Part shown: piece by piece, positions 8,154 through 16,387 of the stretch
Layout of the letters: every line of letters starts with the position of its first letter
Position numbering within the stretch: position 1 is the stretch's first letter
Assembly: GCA_029861675.1 (NCBI GenBank)
Contig: JAOTYV010000029.1
Coordinates: 1-25,733, forward strand
Reading direction: 5' to 3'
DNA from: Alphaproteobacteria bacterium
Lineage (GTDB): Bacteria; Pseudomonadota; Alphaproteobacteria; UBA8366
DNA length: 25,733 nt
Notes under the pieces: model-generated
Database searches by the model: none
Seen by the model: only the letters and a program-made list of their open reading frames with translations
What the model was told of the DNA's origin: nothing
Position numbers and translations under genes: made by a program

Positions 8154-9248
8154 TCAGGCCGCTTCGCTGAGACGGTTCTCGATCGGCCATATCGAAGCCG
8201 GCACCTGAATTTGGCCGGTGAAGATCGGCCGCGCCGTCCGGACCAGATAGGCGGCATCGATGTCGTTCGCGGCTGCTGCCCGGATATCGACCGCTATTGC
8301 GCCCTTAGGGTGCTCCACACGAATGGCTGCGGATACGTCCCGGACATGCATTTCGTGCGCGACCGTACCGTCGATCAGCGCCGCGCCGGCGATGCAGATC
8401 GCACCGGTCGCGGCATGGGCGGCATGGCAGTTCTGCGGCACGAAATAGCGCGATGAGACACCGCTCGATCCTTGCGGCTTCGCCAGAAGGGCGATCTTGG
8501 GAATGACGGAGTTGGATACGTCGCCGAGCCCCATCAGCAGTGCGGCCTCGCGGCGCAGCGATTCCAGCCGACCGAGAAATTCGGTATCCGTATCGAGTTC
8601 ATCCTTCGTCTCATGGCCGCTTTTGCCAAGGCTCGCCGCCGGCACGAGCACCATCGGCATCGCCAGGTCGATACAGGTGACCGGGATTCCCTCCACCGTG
8701 TCGCGCACCTTTCCGGTCGGCAGAAGGCGCCCGGTCTTGGCGCCGGCGATGTTGCGAAAGCCGAGCTTGATGGGCGCGGCTGAACCGGGCACGCCGTCGA
8801 TCACCGTATCTCCGTCGTAGCAAACCTGGCGGCCGGGCGTTTGAACGATGGCTTCGATCAGGGCGCCGGTGTTGACGTTGTGAATGCGCACCACCGTTTC
8901 GCCGTCCTGCGCCGGCACGTAACCGCTTTCGATGGCGAAGGGCGCGACGCCGGCCAGGATGTTGCCGCAGGACGGCGCCGTATCGACGATGGCGTCCCGC
9001 ACGCCGACCTGGGCGAACAGATAGTCGACCTGCGCCCAGGGATGCGCGGAGGGTGAAACGATCGCGACCTTGCTCGATACGCTGGTGCCGCCGCCGGCCC
9101 CGTCGATTTGGGATGGTTCCGCGGACCCCATCGCGGCGACAAGGACCGCGTCGCGGATTGCCGTATCTTCCGGCAAGTCGGCGCCCGTGAAATAGAGCCC
9201 CCGGGAGGTCCCGCCACGCATCATCACGCAAGGTATGGATCGCTGCAT
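8154..9248 (-). CDS. 4-oxalomesaconate tautomerase-like protein (PrpF/GalD family)
   Basis: I start at the ATG at 9248, which has AGGA a few bases upstream and begins MQRSIPCVMMRGGTSRG, the standard PrpF-family opening. The protein has 364 residues, matching GalD-type tautomerases better than the longer PrpF 2-methylaconitate isomerases. The two catalytic residues known for PrpF have counterparts here: a Lys in SSKVAIV (K60) and a Cys in APSCGN (C94). Family segments include HNVNTGALIEAIVQTPG, MPMVLVPAASLGKSG and NCHAAHAATGA. GalD converts keto and enol tautomers of 4-oxalomesaconate in gallate breakdown. No other gallate gene is adjacent, so substrate assignment is tentative. A LysR gene is divergent. 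Confidence 0.85.
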   Translation of the reverse strand: MQRSIPCVMMRGGTSRGLYFTGADLPEDTAIRDAVLVAAMGSAEPSQIDGAGGGTSVSSKVAIVSPSAHPWAQVDYLFAQVGVRDAIVDTAPSCGNILAGVAPFAIESGYVPAQDGETVVRIHNVNTGALIEAIVQTPGRQVCYDGDTVIDGVPGSAAPIKLGFRNIAGAKTGRLLPTGKVRDTVEGIPVTCIDLAMPMVLVPAASLGKSGHETKDELDTDTEFLGRLESLRREAALLMGLGDVSNSVIPKIALLAKPQGSSGVSSRYFVPQNCHAAHAATGAICIAGAALIDGTVAHEMHVRDVSAAIRVEHPKGAIAVDIRAAAANDIDAAYLVRTARPIFTGQIQVPASIWPIENRLSEAA

Positions 9249-9314
9249 TTCCTGTACTCCATCGTTGAGTGCAGTTTGCCAAACCCCAATAGATGTGTGA
9301 AATTCAATTAAATC

Positions 9315-9332
9315 ATTTATTGTTGCATAAAT
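9315..9332. promoter_or_regulatory. AT-rich dyad, candidate LysR-type operator
   Basis: ATTTAT and ATAAAT are perfect inverted arms separated by 6 bp in the 87-bp gap between the divergent GalD-like and LysR genes. T9317 and A9329 (also T9318 and A9330) fit the T-N11-A pattern of LysR-type boxes. It lies 3 bp before the LysR start codon, a place suited to autoregulation. The surrounding AT-richness makes chance dyads more likely. Confidence 0.4.
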
Positions 9333-9335
9333 CGC

Positions 9336-10253
9336 ATGAATATAAGTCTCGACGACGTCCGGGCATTCCTGGTGATTGCGGAACTCGAAAGCTTCCGGCA
9401 AGCGGCGGACCGGCTCAATGTGTCGCAATCGGCGCTTTCCCGGCGCGTTCGGAAGATCGAGGATCATCTCGGTGCCCGCTTGTTCGATCGATCCACGCGG
9501 CGGGTGGCGTTGACGGCCATCGGCCGGGAGTTCGTGCCGTTGGCGCATCGAATGGTGGGGGAATTCGAACGATCCCTGGGCCGGATCGGCGACGTCATCG
9601 AAAAGCGAATGGGTGTCGTCACAATTGCCAGCCTGATGACCGTGGCGTGCGGATTGTTGCCGCTTGCGGCCGAGCGTTTCGGCACCGCGCATCCGGACGT
9701 AAAACTAAGGGTTCTGGATGCCACCGGACCGGAAATCCAGGAGCATGTGCGGTCGGGCGAGGCGGAATTCGGGATCGACATGGAAGGCGAGCCGGACGCG
9801 GAAATCGCGTTCGAGGCCCTGGCGGTGGAGCATTTCGTGCTGGCCTGCCGTCCGGAACACCCGCTCGCCGGCGGTACGCCCATCGCATGGGCGAAGGTGA
9901 CCGGGCACCGGTGTATCGTGCTGGGCCCGGACAGTGGCATCGGCCGGCACTTGCGGGCAGCGCTGCCGTCGCTCGAGTGGCAATTCGAAATGCAGCACCT
10001 CAGTACGGTACTGGGATTTCTTGCGGCGGGAATGGGTGTTGCCGCGGTTCCGGCGCTGGCGCTCAGCGCGGTCAATTCGGCCAATCTCACCTGCCGGCGG
10101 CTAACGGATCCGGGCATTGAACGCCGTATCGGCTTGATCCGGCGCCGGGGCGCGGCCCTTTCGCCGGCCGCCCAAAGCTTGCGCGAAGCCATAGTTTCGG
10201 AGTTCGCGGCATTCCGGGACGCGTCGGGAGGCTCCAAATCCCGGTCAGGGTAG
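9336..10253 (+). CDS. LysR family transcriptional regulator
   Basis: The 305-residue protein has a typical LysR layout. The N-terminal helix-turn-helix is in residues 1-60 (VRAFLVIAELESFRQAAD, VSQSALSRRVRKIEDHLG, LFDRSTRRVALT). A linker helix follows, then a periplasmic-binding-protein-like effector domain from about residue 90, with the usual LLP, HPDVKL and FVLACRPEHPLA landmarks. It is divergent from the GalD-like gene across 87 bp, the classic arrangement in which the regulator controls its neighbour and itself. The effector is probably an intermediate of the pathway served by that enzyme, which is inference. Confidence 0.93.
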   Translation: MNISLDDVRAFLVIAELESFRQAADRLNVSQSALSRRVRKIEDHLGARLFDRSTRRVALTAIGREFVPLAHRMVGEFERSLGRIGDVIEKRMGVVTIASLMTVACGLLPLAAERFGTAHPDVKLRVLDATGPEIQEHVRSGEAEFGIDMEGEPDAEIAFEALAVEHFVLACRPEHPLAGGTPIAWAKVTGHRCIVLGPDSGIGRHLRAALPSLEWQFEMQHLSTVLGFLAAGMGVAAVPALALSAVNSANLTCRRLTDPGIERRIGLIRRRGAALSPAAQSLREAIVSEFAAFRDASGGSKSRSG

Positions 10254-10322
10254 AGTTAATCTGCGCGCTACACTAACATTCCAAAATGCTCGCGGACGGC
10301 CCCGCAGCGGTTGGTAAAAGCC

Positions 10323-11441
10323 ATGATGCAAGAAAAAATCTTTGAGAGCGTGGAGCCGTGGCTGGCCGTTGCGGCCGTCGGTGCCGCGGCCATTGTGCTT
10401 GCCTTTTTGGCGCATCGCCTCCTGTTCATCGTACTCAACCGTGTGGTCCGCCGGACCGCCGGCGTCATCGACGATTCCATCGTCCGTCATGCCAACCGTC
10501 CGGCGTGGCTCATCATTACCTTGTTGGCCGTTATCGCGATCTTGCCGGGGCTCGATGTCTCGGAAGGCGCCAGGGCCGTTGCCGGACACCTTCTATCGCT
10601 TTCTCTCACGGCGGCGTTTGGCTGGCTCGCCTTCAGTTTGACGCGGAGTATCAAGGACGTCACGACCGCCCGATACGATCTTGGCGCCGCCGATAATCTG
10701 AGGGCGCGGGAAGTCCACACCCGGGTCGATCTGCTGCAGCGCGTTCTGGGCGTGATTATTCTGGCGGTTACCGTCTCGGTCCTCCTGATGGCGATCCCCG
10801 GGGTTCGTCAGATCGGCATCACGCTGTTCGCCTCGGCGGGCATTGCCGGCATCGTCGTCGGCTTCGCCGCGCGTCCCGTTCTATCCAACATGTTTGCGGG
10901 CATTCAGTTGGCGTTGGCGCAGCCGATCCGGATCGACGATGTCGTTATCGTGGAAGGCGAATGGGGCTGGATCGAGGAGATACGGATGACATTTGTCGTT
11001 GTCCGCGTTTGGGACCGCAGACGTCTGGTGGTGCCGCTGACCTATTTTATCGAAAAACCGTTCCAGAATTGGACCCGCAAGAGCGCCGATATTCTTGGCA
11101 CGGTATTTCTGTACACCGACTACACCGTGCCGGTAAGCCGCATCCGTGAAGCGTTGCATCATATCCTCCGGGAGTCACCCTTGTGGGACGGCGAGGTTTG
11201 GGGCCTTCAGGTTACCAACGCGACCGAGCGCGGCGTCGAGCTTCGCGCGCTGATGGGGGCCCGCAACTCGGGCGACGCGTGGGACCTGCGCTGCCAGGTG
11301 CGGGAACGGCTGATAGAGTTTTTGCAGCGCGAATACCCGCACGCGCTGCCGCGTCTTCGTGCCGACATTATCGACCAGGCGCCGTCGCTCATACCGGAAC
11401 GCAACAACGCGGAAAATGCCGGAAAGGAGACGACCGCCTAA
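10323..11441 (+). CDS. MscS family mechanosensitive ion channel
   Basis: From the ATG at 10323 the protein has 372 residues; a TTG four codons upstream is possible but less likely. Hydrophobic segments at about 12-39, 60-76, 87-106, 138-158 and 164-198 suggest five membrane helices in the inner membrane. The last is the pore helix. It runs into the MscS signature GFAARPVLSNMFAG, then IQLALAQPIRIDDVVIVEGEWGWIEEI, the start of the cytoplasmic beta domain. The rest (RRRLVVPLTYFIEKPFQNWTR) matches the MscS beta and alpha/beta vestibule. Such channels release solutes on hypo-osmotic shock. It stands alone between the LysR and response-regulator genes. Confidence 0.92.
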   Translation: MMQEKIFESVEPWLAVAAVGAAAIVLAFLAHRLLFIVLNRVVRRTAGVIDDSIVRHANRPAWLIITLLAVIAILPGLDVSEGARAVAGHLLSLSLTAAFGWLAFSLTRSIKDVTTARYDLGAADNLRAREVHTRVDLLQRVLGVIILAVTVSVLLMAIPGVRQIGITLFASAGIAGIVVGFAARPVLSNMFAGIQLALAQPIRIDDVVIVEGEWGWIEEIRMTFVVVRVWDRRRLVVPLTYFIEKPFQNWTRKSADILGTVFLYTDYTVPVSRIREALHHILRESPLWDGEVWGLQVTNATERGVELRALMGARNSGDAWDLRCQVRERLIEFLQREYPHALPRLRADIIDQAPSLIPERNNAENAGKETTA

Positions 11442-11600
11442 ATGCAAATCTCTCGGGAATCGGGCTTTTGTTTGTGCGGCGCATTATAGCAAATCCCGAG
11501 CAAACCGAAATGATGTCGGCGCTTGCCGTCCTAACGCTTCGTTAACCCTAACCTGCTACCTAGAATTGCCTGTAATCCAAGGAGTTCGGACGCGCCGCTC

Positions 11601-12137
11601 ATGGCATACGACTTTTCGAAGTTGAATGTCCTCCTGGTCGAGGACAATCAATACATGCGGGGACTCCTGCGGGAGCTGTTGCGCGGCCTCGGTGTGCGCG
11701 CGGATTGCCTGCATGACGTCAGTAATGGCGTGGCGGCCTTGGAGGCGATGAAGGAATTTCCCGCCGATCTGATCATCACCGATTGGAGAATGGCGCCGAT
11801 GGACGGCCTGACCCTGACCCGCAAGATCCGCACCGACGAAGACAGCCCGAACCCGTTCGTCCCGATCATCTTGTGCACCGGCTATACGGAACTGGAAAAG
11901 GTCGAACAAGCCCGCGATTCAGGCGTCACCGAGGTGCTCGCCAAACCGATCGACGCCAAGACGCTGTACGAACGCATTCGCAGCATTATCGAAAACCCAA
12001 GGCCCTTCACCAAATCCGAGGAATATGTCGGCCCGGATCGCCGCCGGCGCAACGAGTCGGTTTTCGAGGCCAAACGCAGCGCCGACCACGAAGTGACCAC
12101 GGAAGACGGCGAACCGGCGCAAGAGTCGGCGGGCTAG
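11601..12137 (+). CDS. stand-alone response regulator (CheY-like REC) with charged C-terminal tail
   Basis: The 178-residue protein has one receiver domain at residues 8-130. All phosphorelay residues are present: E14/D15 (VEDN), phospho-acceptor D61 (IITDWRM), T93 (LCTGY) and K115 (LAKPID). No DNA-binding or enzymatic output domain follows. The last 48 residues are polar and probably disordered, and carry GPDRRRR at 144-150, a short motif I associate with alphaproteobacterial single-domain regulators. It likely acts by protein-protein contact in motility or stress signalling. No histidine kinase is nearby. A possible -10 (TAGAAT at 11561) precedes it. The next gene is convergent. Confidence 0.92.
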   Translation: MAYDFSKLNVLLVEDNQYMRGLLRELLRGLGVRADCLHDVSNGVAALEAMKEFPADLIITDWRMAPMDGLTLTRKIRTDEDSPNPFVPIILCTGYTELEKVEQARDSGVTEVLAKPIDAKTLYERIRSIIENPRPFTKSEEYVGPDRRRRNESVFEAKRSADHEVTTEDGEPAQESAG

Positions 12138-12138
12138 G

Positions 12139-12152
12139 GCACGCGTCCGTGC
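12139..12152 (+). terminator. small hairpin between convergent genes
   Basis: GCACG and CGTGC form a 5-bp stem with a CGTC tetraloop, directly after the response-regulator stop and before the end of the convergent methyltransferase gene. There is no T-tract, so it is only a weak terminator candidate. Confidence 0.25.
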
Positions 12153-12207
12153 GGCTCTAATCGGAAGCGGGAGCATTGGATACGATCGGCTACGCCCGTG
12201 GCCTTGC

Positions 12208-13062
12208 TCAATCGTACGACAGACACCAGCCGTCGGCCCAGAGCCAGCAGCCTTCGGCGGGTATGTCGTTATGACGATGGAGGCTTTGGACGAATTCCCA
12301 GCCTTTCTTTTCGAACGCGCGCAGCAGGGCCGCTTCGGCGGCATCGTCCCGGGCGCCGGCGCAGGGGTAGATGGCGACGCCTGAGAGCCATGTTGCCGAA
12401 TACCGGTCGCCCGTGCGGCCGATGCGAAATACCGCGCCGCGCTTACCGAAGCCTTTGCCGGCGGTCAGTGGCAGGATAAGCCGTCCGCCTTCCTTCAGCC
12501 GGTCGAGCCAGATCGCGGCGGGATGGGTCGCACCTGCGTTAACGTAGACGACGTCGGCGGCATCGAAATCCGCCGTCGTGCCGTCGCCTTCGACGACGGT
12601 CACGTGTTCGCAATCGGCGAGGTTTCGGGCCGCGCGGCGCGCGAGGTCGAGTTCGTATTCGATCGCCGTCACCCGGCCGGCCGGTCCGGCAAGTGCCGCC
12701 AGAATCGCGGTGAAGTAGCCGGTGCCGGCGCCGATATGGACGACGTGATCGCCCGCGGCCGGGTTTGCATGGTCGATCAGCAATGCATGGAAGGAGGGCT
12801 TGCCGTTGTTGAGACGAATATCGGTATCGATTTCAATTCCAACCAGCACGTCCGCACAGAGATAGGCCGGATCGTCGCTCGGCGTGACGACGTAGTCCTG
12901 CTGCCAACTCAGAATGGACCACGGACCAGGACCCAGAAACTTCTCGCGCGGCACCGTTATGAAAGCGGCTTCGAGACGTTCGTTCCGGACCCCGGCCGCC
13001 GCCAGGACATGCGCCGCGTAGGCGCGCCGGATTATGTCGAGTTCGTCGTTGGTGAAACTCAT
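12208..13062 (-). CDS. protein-L-isoaspartate O-methyltransferase-like methyltransferase
   Basis: The 284-residue protein has the PCMT-type Rossmann methyltransferase core. SAM motif I is [13 protein letters not shown] (107-119), followed by the acidic VTAIEYE and the motif VTVVEGDGT. The N-terminus ([12 protein letters not shown]) matches the PCMT VPRExFxP segment. The region that normally reads Q-T-I-S-x-P and holds the isoaspartyl substrate is replaced by [15 protein letters not shown] (84-98). About 60 C-terminal residues, rich in Trp and Cys, extend beyond the usual length. It therefore belongs to the superfamily but may not repair isoaspartate. It is divergent from cysK across 161 bp. 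Confidence 0.8.
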   Translation of the reverse strand: MSFTNDELDIIRRAYAAHVLAAAGVRNERLEAAFITVPREKFLGPGPWSILSWQQDYVVTPSDDPAYLCADVLVGIEIDTDIRLNNGKPSFHALLIDHANPAAGDHVVHIGAGTGYFTAILAALAGPAGRVTAIEYELDLARRAARNLADCEHVTVVEGDGTTADFDAADVVYVNAGATHPAAIWLDRLKEGGRLILPLTAGKGFGKRGAVFRIGRTGDRYSATWLSGVAIYPCAGARDDAAEAALLRAFEKKGWEFVQSLHRHNDIPAEGCWLWADGWCLSYD

Positions 13063-13186
13063 TGCGCGGAGCCGATCAATCTTCGTGCGGTCGAAATCGG
13101 GCGGCGAGGCCGGCCCATTTCAGCGCGCCGCAACGCCAGGCGCAAGTTTCGTCTTGGCATCTGCCGCGTCCCGCCCCGCCCCGGCC

Positions 13187-13215
13187 TTGTGGCGCGTCCG
13201 GCCGCGACCTACATT
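13187..13215 (+). promoter_or_regulatory. candidate promoter for cysK-moeB
   Basis: A TTGTGG hexamer (13187-13192), a 17-bp spacer and TACATT (13210-13215) fit sigma70 geometry. Transcription would begin almost at the GTG start codon at 13224, which would make the message nearly leaderless. This fits the lack of a ribosome-binding site. Sequence match is moderate only. Confidence 0.3.
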
Positions 13216-13223
13216 CCGGACTT

Positions 13224-14225
13224 GTGAATACCGGCAAACCACAAAACCCTGCGGGCGCGGCCGCGCCGTCTTTTCGGGGCCGCATCTATGACAGCATCAT
13301 CGACACGGTGGGCGCGACCCCGCTGGTGCGATTGTCGCGGCTTACGGCCGATGCGGGGGTCGATGCGGAGATCGTCGCCAAGCTGGAATTCTTCAACCCG
13401 CTGGGGTCGGTCAAGGACCGCATCGGCGTCGCAATGATCGAGGCGCTGGAGCAGGCGGGACGGATCGGGCCCGAAACGGTGATCGTCGAGCCGACGTCGG
13501 GCAATACCGGGATTGCGCTGGCCTTCGCCTGCGCCGCCAAGGGCTACCGGCTGATCCTCACCATGCCCGAATCGCAGTCGACCGAGCGGCGCAAGATGAT
13601 GGCGTTCCTCGGCGCCGAACTGGAATTGACGCCGACCCGCGACGGCATGCAGGGCGCGATTCGCCGGGCCGAAGCGTTGGTGTCGGAATTGCCCGATGCG
13701 GTGATGCCGCAGCAGTTCCACAACCCGGCGAATCCGGCGATCCATGCGCGCACCACGGCCGAGGAAATCTGGCACGATTGCGGCGGCGACATCGATGCGA
13801 TGGTGGCCAGCGTCGGCACCGGCGGCACCTTGACCGGCTGCGCCGAAATCCTGAAAGCGCGCAATCCGGACTTTCGCATGATCGCGGTCGAACCGGAGGA
13901 CAGCGCGGTCCTGTCCGGCGGCCGGCCGGGCACCCATATGATAGAAGGGATCGGCGCCGGCTTCGTGCCGTCGGTCCTACGGGCGGAATTGATCGATGAG
14001 GTGCTGACCGTGGCAAATGAATCCGCTTTCGCAATGTCGCGCCACGCGGCGCGGCTCGAAGGGCTGCCGGCGGGCATTTCCTCGGGTGCCGCGCTCTCGG
14101 CCGCGCTTGAAGTCGGCGCCCGGCCCGGCATGGCTGGAAAACGCATCGTGGTGATCGTACCGTCCTTTGCCGAACGCTACCTGTCCACGCCGTTGTTCGA
14201 CCGCTTAGACAAGGGTTTGCCATGA
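13224..14225 (+). CDS. cysK: cysteine synthase A-type PLP enzyme
   Basis: The start is taken as GTG at 13224, giving 333 residues. Reading further upstream gives Pro/Arg-rich sequence unlike the family, and no later start precedes the conserved TPLVRL. The enzyme forms cysteine from O-acetylserine and sulfide with pyridoxal phosphate. Landmarks are [23 protein letters not shown] with the PLP-binding Lys (K64), EPTSGNTG (the phosphate/substrate loop, 91-96), [17 protein letters not shown] and GISSGAAL. The stop overlaps the next start by ATGA, so it is co-translated with a MoeB/ThiF-type activating enzyme. CysM cannot be fully excluded but the length and motifs favour CysK. Confidence 0.92.
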   Translation: MNTGKPQNPAGAAAPSFRGRIYDSIIDTVGATPLVRLSRLTADAGVDAEIVAKLEFFNPLGSVKDRIGVAMIEALEQAGRIGPETVIVEPTSGNTGIALAFACAAKGYRLILTMPESQSTERRKMMAFLGAELELTPTRDGMQGAIRRAEALVSELPDAVMPQQFHNPANPAIHARTTAEEIWHDCGGDIDAMVASVGTGGTLTGCAEILKARNPDFRMIAVEPEDSAVLSGGRPGTHMIEGIGAGFVPSVLRAELIDEVLTVANESAFAMSRHAARLEGLPAGISSGAALSAALEVGARPGMAGKRIVVIVPSFAERYLSTPLFDRLDKGLP

Positions 14226-15031
14226 CGATCGATGATGCCCAATTGGAACGGTATGCGCGCCACATCGTGCTGGACGAGGTCGGCGAGGAGGGCCAGGAAC
14301 GCCTGCTGCAATCGCGGGTTTTGGTGGTCGGTGCCGGCGGGCTCGGTTCCCCGGTGCTGATGTATCTTGCCGCCGCCGGCGTCGGCACGCTCGGCGTCGT
14401 CGATTTCGACGTGGTCGACCTGTCCAATCTGCAGCGCCAGATCGTCCACGGGACGGAAAATGTCGGCGAGGCCAAGGTGGCGAGCGCCATGGAGCGCCTC
14501 GAGGATATCAATCCCGAGGTGACCGTGGTGAGCTATCGCGAGCGGCTGACCACGGAGAACGCGCTGGCGCTGATCGGGGCCTACGATCTGGTGGTCGACG
14601 GCAGCGACAATTTCACGACGCGCTATCTGCTCAACGACGCGTGTTATTTCGCCCATCGCCCGCTGGTGTCGGGCGCGCTGCTGCGCTTCGAAGGCCAGCT
14701 TTCCACCTTTCGCGCCTGGGAGGAGGGGGAGAACCGGCCGTGCTATCGCTGCCTGTTTCCCAGCCCGCCGCGCCCGGATCTGGTGGCGCGCTGCGATCAG
14801 GCCGGCATCTTCGGCGCGGTGGCCGGCGTGGTGGGCACCTTGCAGGCGACCGAAGTGTTGAAGGAGCTGCTCGGCCTGGGCGACGGATTGTCGGGCCGGC
14901 TGATGCTCTATGACGGTTTGGGCGCGGGCTTTCGTTCACTCACCGTGAAGCGCGATCCCGGCTGCGCCCTGTGCGGCGACGCGCCGACGATCACCGGGCT
15001 GGTTGTGCAAGAGGCTTCGGTTGCCGACTAA
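14222..15031 (+). CDS. HesA/MoeB/ThiF family sulfur-carrier adenylyltransferase
   Basis: The 269-residue protein belongs to the E1-like family that adenylates the C-terminal glycine of ubiquitin-like sulfur carriers (MoaD, ThiS, CysO). It has the nucleotide loop GAGGLGS (37-43), [13 protein letters not shown] (61-73), DGSDNFTTR (126-134) and the structural zinc pairs C174/C177 and C248/C251. No rhodanese domain follows, so it is the short MoeB/ThiF form. Overlap with cysK (ATGA) suggests a role in delivering sulfur for cysteine synthesis or a shared regulon. No carrier protein or other moe/thi gene is visible, so the partner is unknown. A 14-bp perfect palindrome (15037-15050) lies just after the stop. 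Confidence 0.92.
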   Translation: MTIDDAQLERYARHIVLDEVGEEGQERLLQSRVLVVGAGGLGSPVLMYLAAAGVGTLGVVDFDVVDLSNLQRQIVHGTENVGEAKVASAMERLEDINPEVTVVSYRERLTTENALALIGAYDLVVDGSDNFTTRYLLNDACYFAHRPLVSGALLRFEGQLSTFRAWEEGENRPCYRCLFPSPPRPDLVARCDQAGIFGAVAGVVGTLQATEVLKELLGLGDGLSGRLMLYDGLGAGFRSLTVKRDPGCALCGDAPTITGLVVQEASVAD

Positions 15032-15065
15032 GCCGACCAGAAGCTTCTGGGACAAGAGAACGGAT

Positions 15066-15145
15066 GTCATTCCGGACGGCGCAACGCGCCGAGCCGGAGT
15101 CCAGGCGCACTGATTTAGATGGATTCCCGATTTCGCGGGAATGAC
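15066..15145. repeat. REP-like palindromic intergenic repeat
   Basis: The element starts with GTCATTCC and ends with GGAATGAC, its reverse complement. Inside are two hairpins: GGCGC-AAC-GCGCC (15078-15090), and ATTCCCG / CGGGAAT around a 6-nt loop (15123-15142). This resembles the common chromosomal repeat with GATTCCCG and CGGGAATGAC ends that is scattered through intergenic regions of many proteobacteria. It lies between the convergent moeB-like and gyaR-like genes and may also help end their transcripts. Confidence 0.7.
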
Positions 15146-15234
15146 CGCATTTTTCTAACAACCAATGATGCTCAGCCGTTTCGGATCGGGACGCAGGCCC
15201 GCATTGCGTCCCGGATGGTAATGCAAACCGAGCC

Positions 15235-16218
15235 TCAATATTCGCTGACCAGCACCCGGTCGGGCGGCTTGTGGCCGTCGGCGAAGGTGCGGATGTTGAT
15301 GATCACCTTTTCGCCCATCTCCTGGCGGCCTTCGATGGTGGCCGAGCTCATATGCGGCAGCAGCACGACGTTATCGAGCCGCAGGAGCTTCGGGTTCACC
15401 GCCGGTTCGCGCTCGAAGACGTCGAGCCCGGCCCCGGCGATCGCTCCCGCCTCGAGCATCTGCGCCAGCACCGACTCATCGATCACTTCGCCGCGGCTGG
15501 TGTTGACGATGTAGGCGTGCGGCTTCAGCAGCCGGAGCCGCCGGGCCGACAGCAGGTGATAGGTCGCCGGCGTGTGCGGACAGTTCACCGAGATGATGTC
15601 CATATGCGCCAGCATTTGATCGAGGCTCTCCCAGTAGGTCGCCTCCAACTCCGCTTCCACGTCCGCATGCACCCGGCGGCGGTTGTGATAGTGAACCGAC
15701 AGGCCGAAGCCATGCGCCCGCTGCGCCACCGCCCGACCGATGCGGCCCATGCCGATGATGCCGAGCCGCTTGCCGGAGATCCGGTGGCCGAGCATCCATG
15801 TGGGACTCCAGCCCGGCCAATCGCCGCCGCGCAACACGCGTTCGCCTTCGGTGAGCCGGCGCGGCGTCGCCAGGATCAGCGCCATCGTCATATCGGCGGT
15901 GTCTTCGGTCAGCACGCCGGGCGTGTTGGTGACCATGATGTTGCGCTCGGTTGCCGCCGTCAGGTCGATATGGTCGACGCCGGTGCTGAACGAGGCGATC
16001 AATTTAAGGCGGTCGCCCGCGGTCTCGATGATCGGCCGGTCGATCCGGTCGGTGACCGTCGGGACCAGAACGTCGGCCGACTGCGCGGCCGCAATCAACT
16101 CCGCCTGCCCGAGCGGACGGTCTTCAGGATTGAGCCGCATATCGAACAACTCCATCATCCGGGTTTCGATGGGGTCCGGCAGCTTGCGCGTGACGACGAC
16201 GACAGGTTTATTTGGCAC
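15235..16218 (-). CDS. D-isomer 2-hydroxyacid dehydrogenase (glyoxylate/hydroxypyruvate reductase type)
   Basis: The 327-residue cytoplasmic NAD(P)H-dependent enzyme reduces glyoxylate or hydroxypyruvate to glycolate or D-glycerate. The nucleotide-binding loop is GIIGMGRIG (153-161). The catalytic triad is complete: R242 in NTSRGEVID, E271 in FEREP and H289 in LLPHMSSAT. The segment SFSTGVDHIDL and the length match GyaR-type reductases. An HNRRR segment at the end of the second beta strand (178-182) suggests NADPH preference. The start is a GTG at 16218. It is divergent from the SH3-domain gene across 169 bp. Confidence 0.9.
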   Translation of the reverse strand: MPNKPVVVVTRKLPDPIETRMMELFDMRLNPEDRPLGQAELIAAAQSADVLVPTVTDRIDRPIIETAGDRLKLIASFSTGVDHIDLTAATERNIMVTNTPGVLTEDTADMTMALILATPRRLTEGERVLRGGDWPGWSPTWMLGHRISGKRLGIIGMGRIGRAVAQRAHGFGLSVHYHNRRRVHADVEAELEATYWESLDQMLAHMDIISVNCPHTPATYHLLSARRLRLLKPHAYIVNTSRGEVIDESVLAQMLEAGAIAGAGLDVFEREPAVNPKLLRLDNVVLLPHMSSATIEGRQEMGEKVIINIRTFADGHKPPDRVLVSEY

Positions 16219-16387
16219 GGTGTTCCGGTTGCGCTTGTGCGGCTATGGGGTCGGGCGGACTGCGATTTATGCAGTCGGCGCGCGGCTTGTCCAGTCTGGC
16301 ACAACGGACGCTTGACCGGGGGCGGGCATCGGACTTATTCCTGAGGCGTTGGAAACAACCGTGCTGCAAAGTAAACCCGGGGGGGAT

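Noticed and set aside
11542..11553. TTAACCCTAACC before the response-regulator gene, resembling CtrA half-sites
   Set aside because: The two halves are directly abutted instead of the TTAA-N7-TTAA spacing, and the second half is CTAACC. One such match is expected by chance.
15037..15050. 14-bp perfect palindrome CCAGAAGCTTCTGG after the moeB-like stop
   Set aside because: With no loop it makes a poor hairpin, and there is only one copy in the window. It could be an operator, but it lies at the 3' end of a gene.
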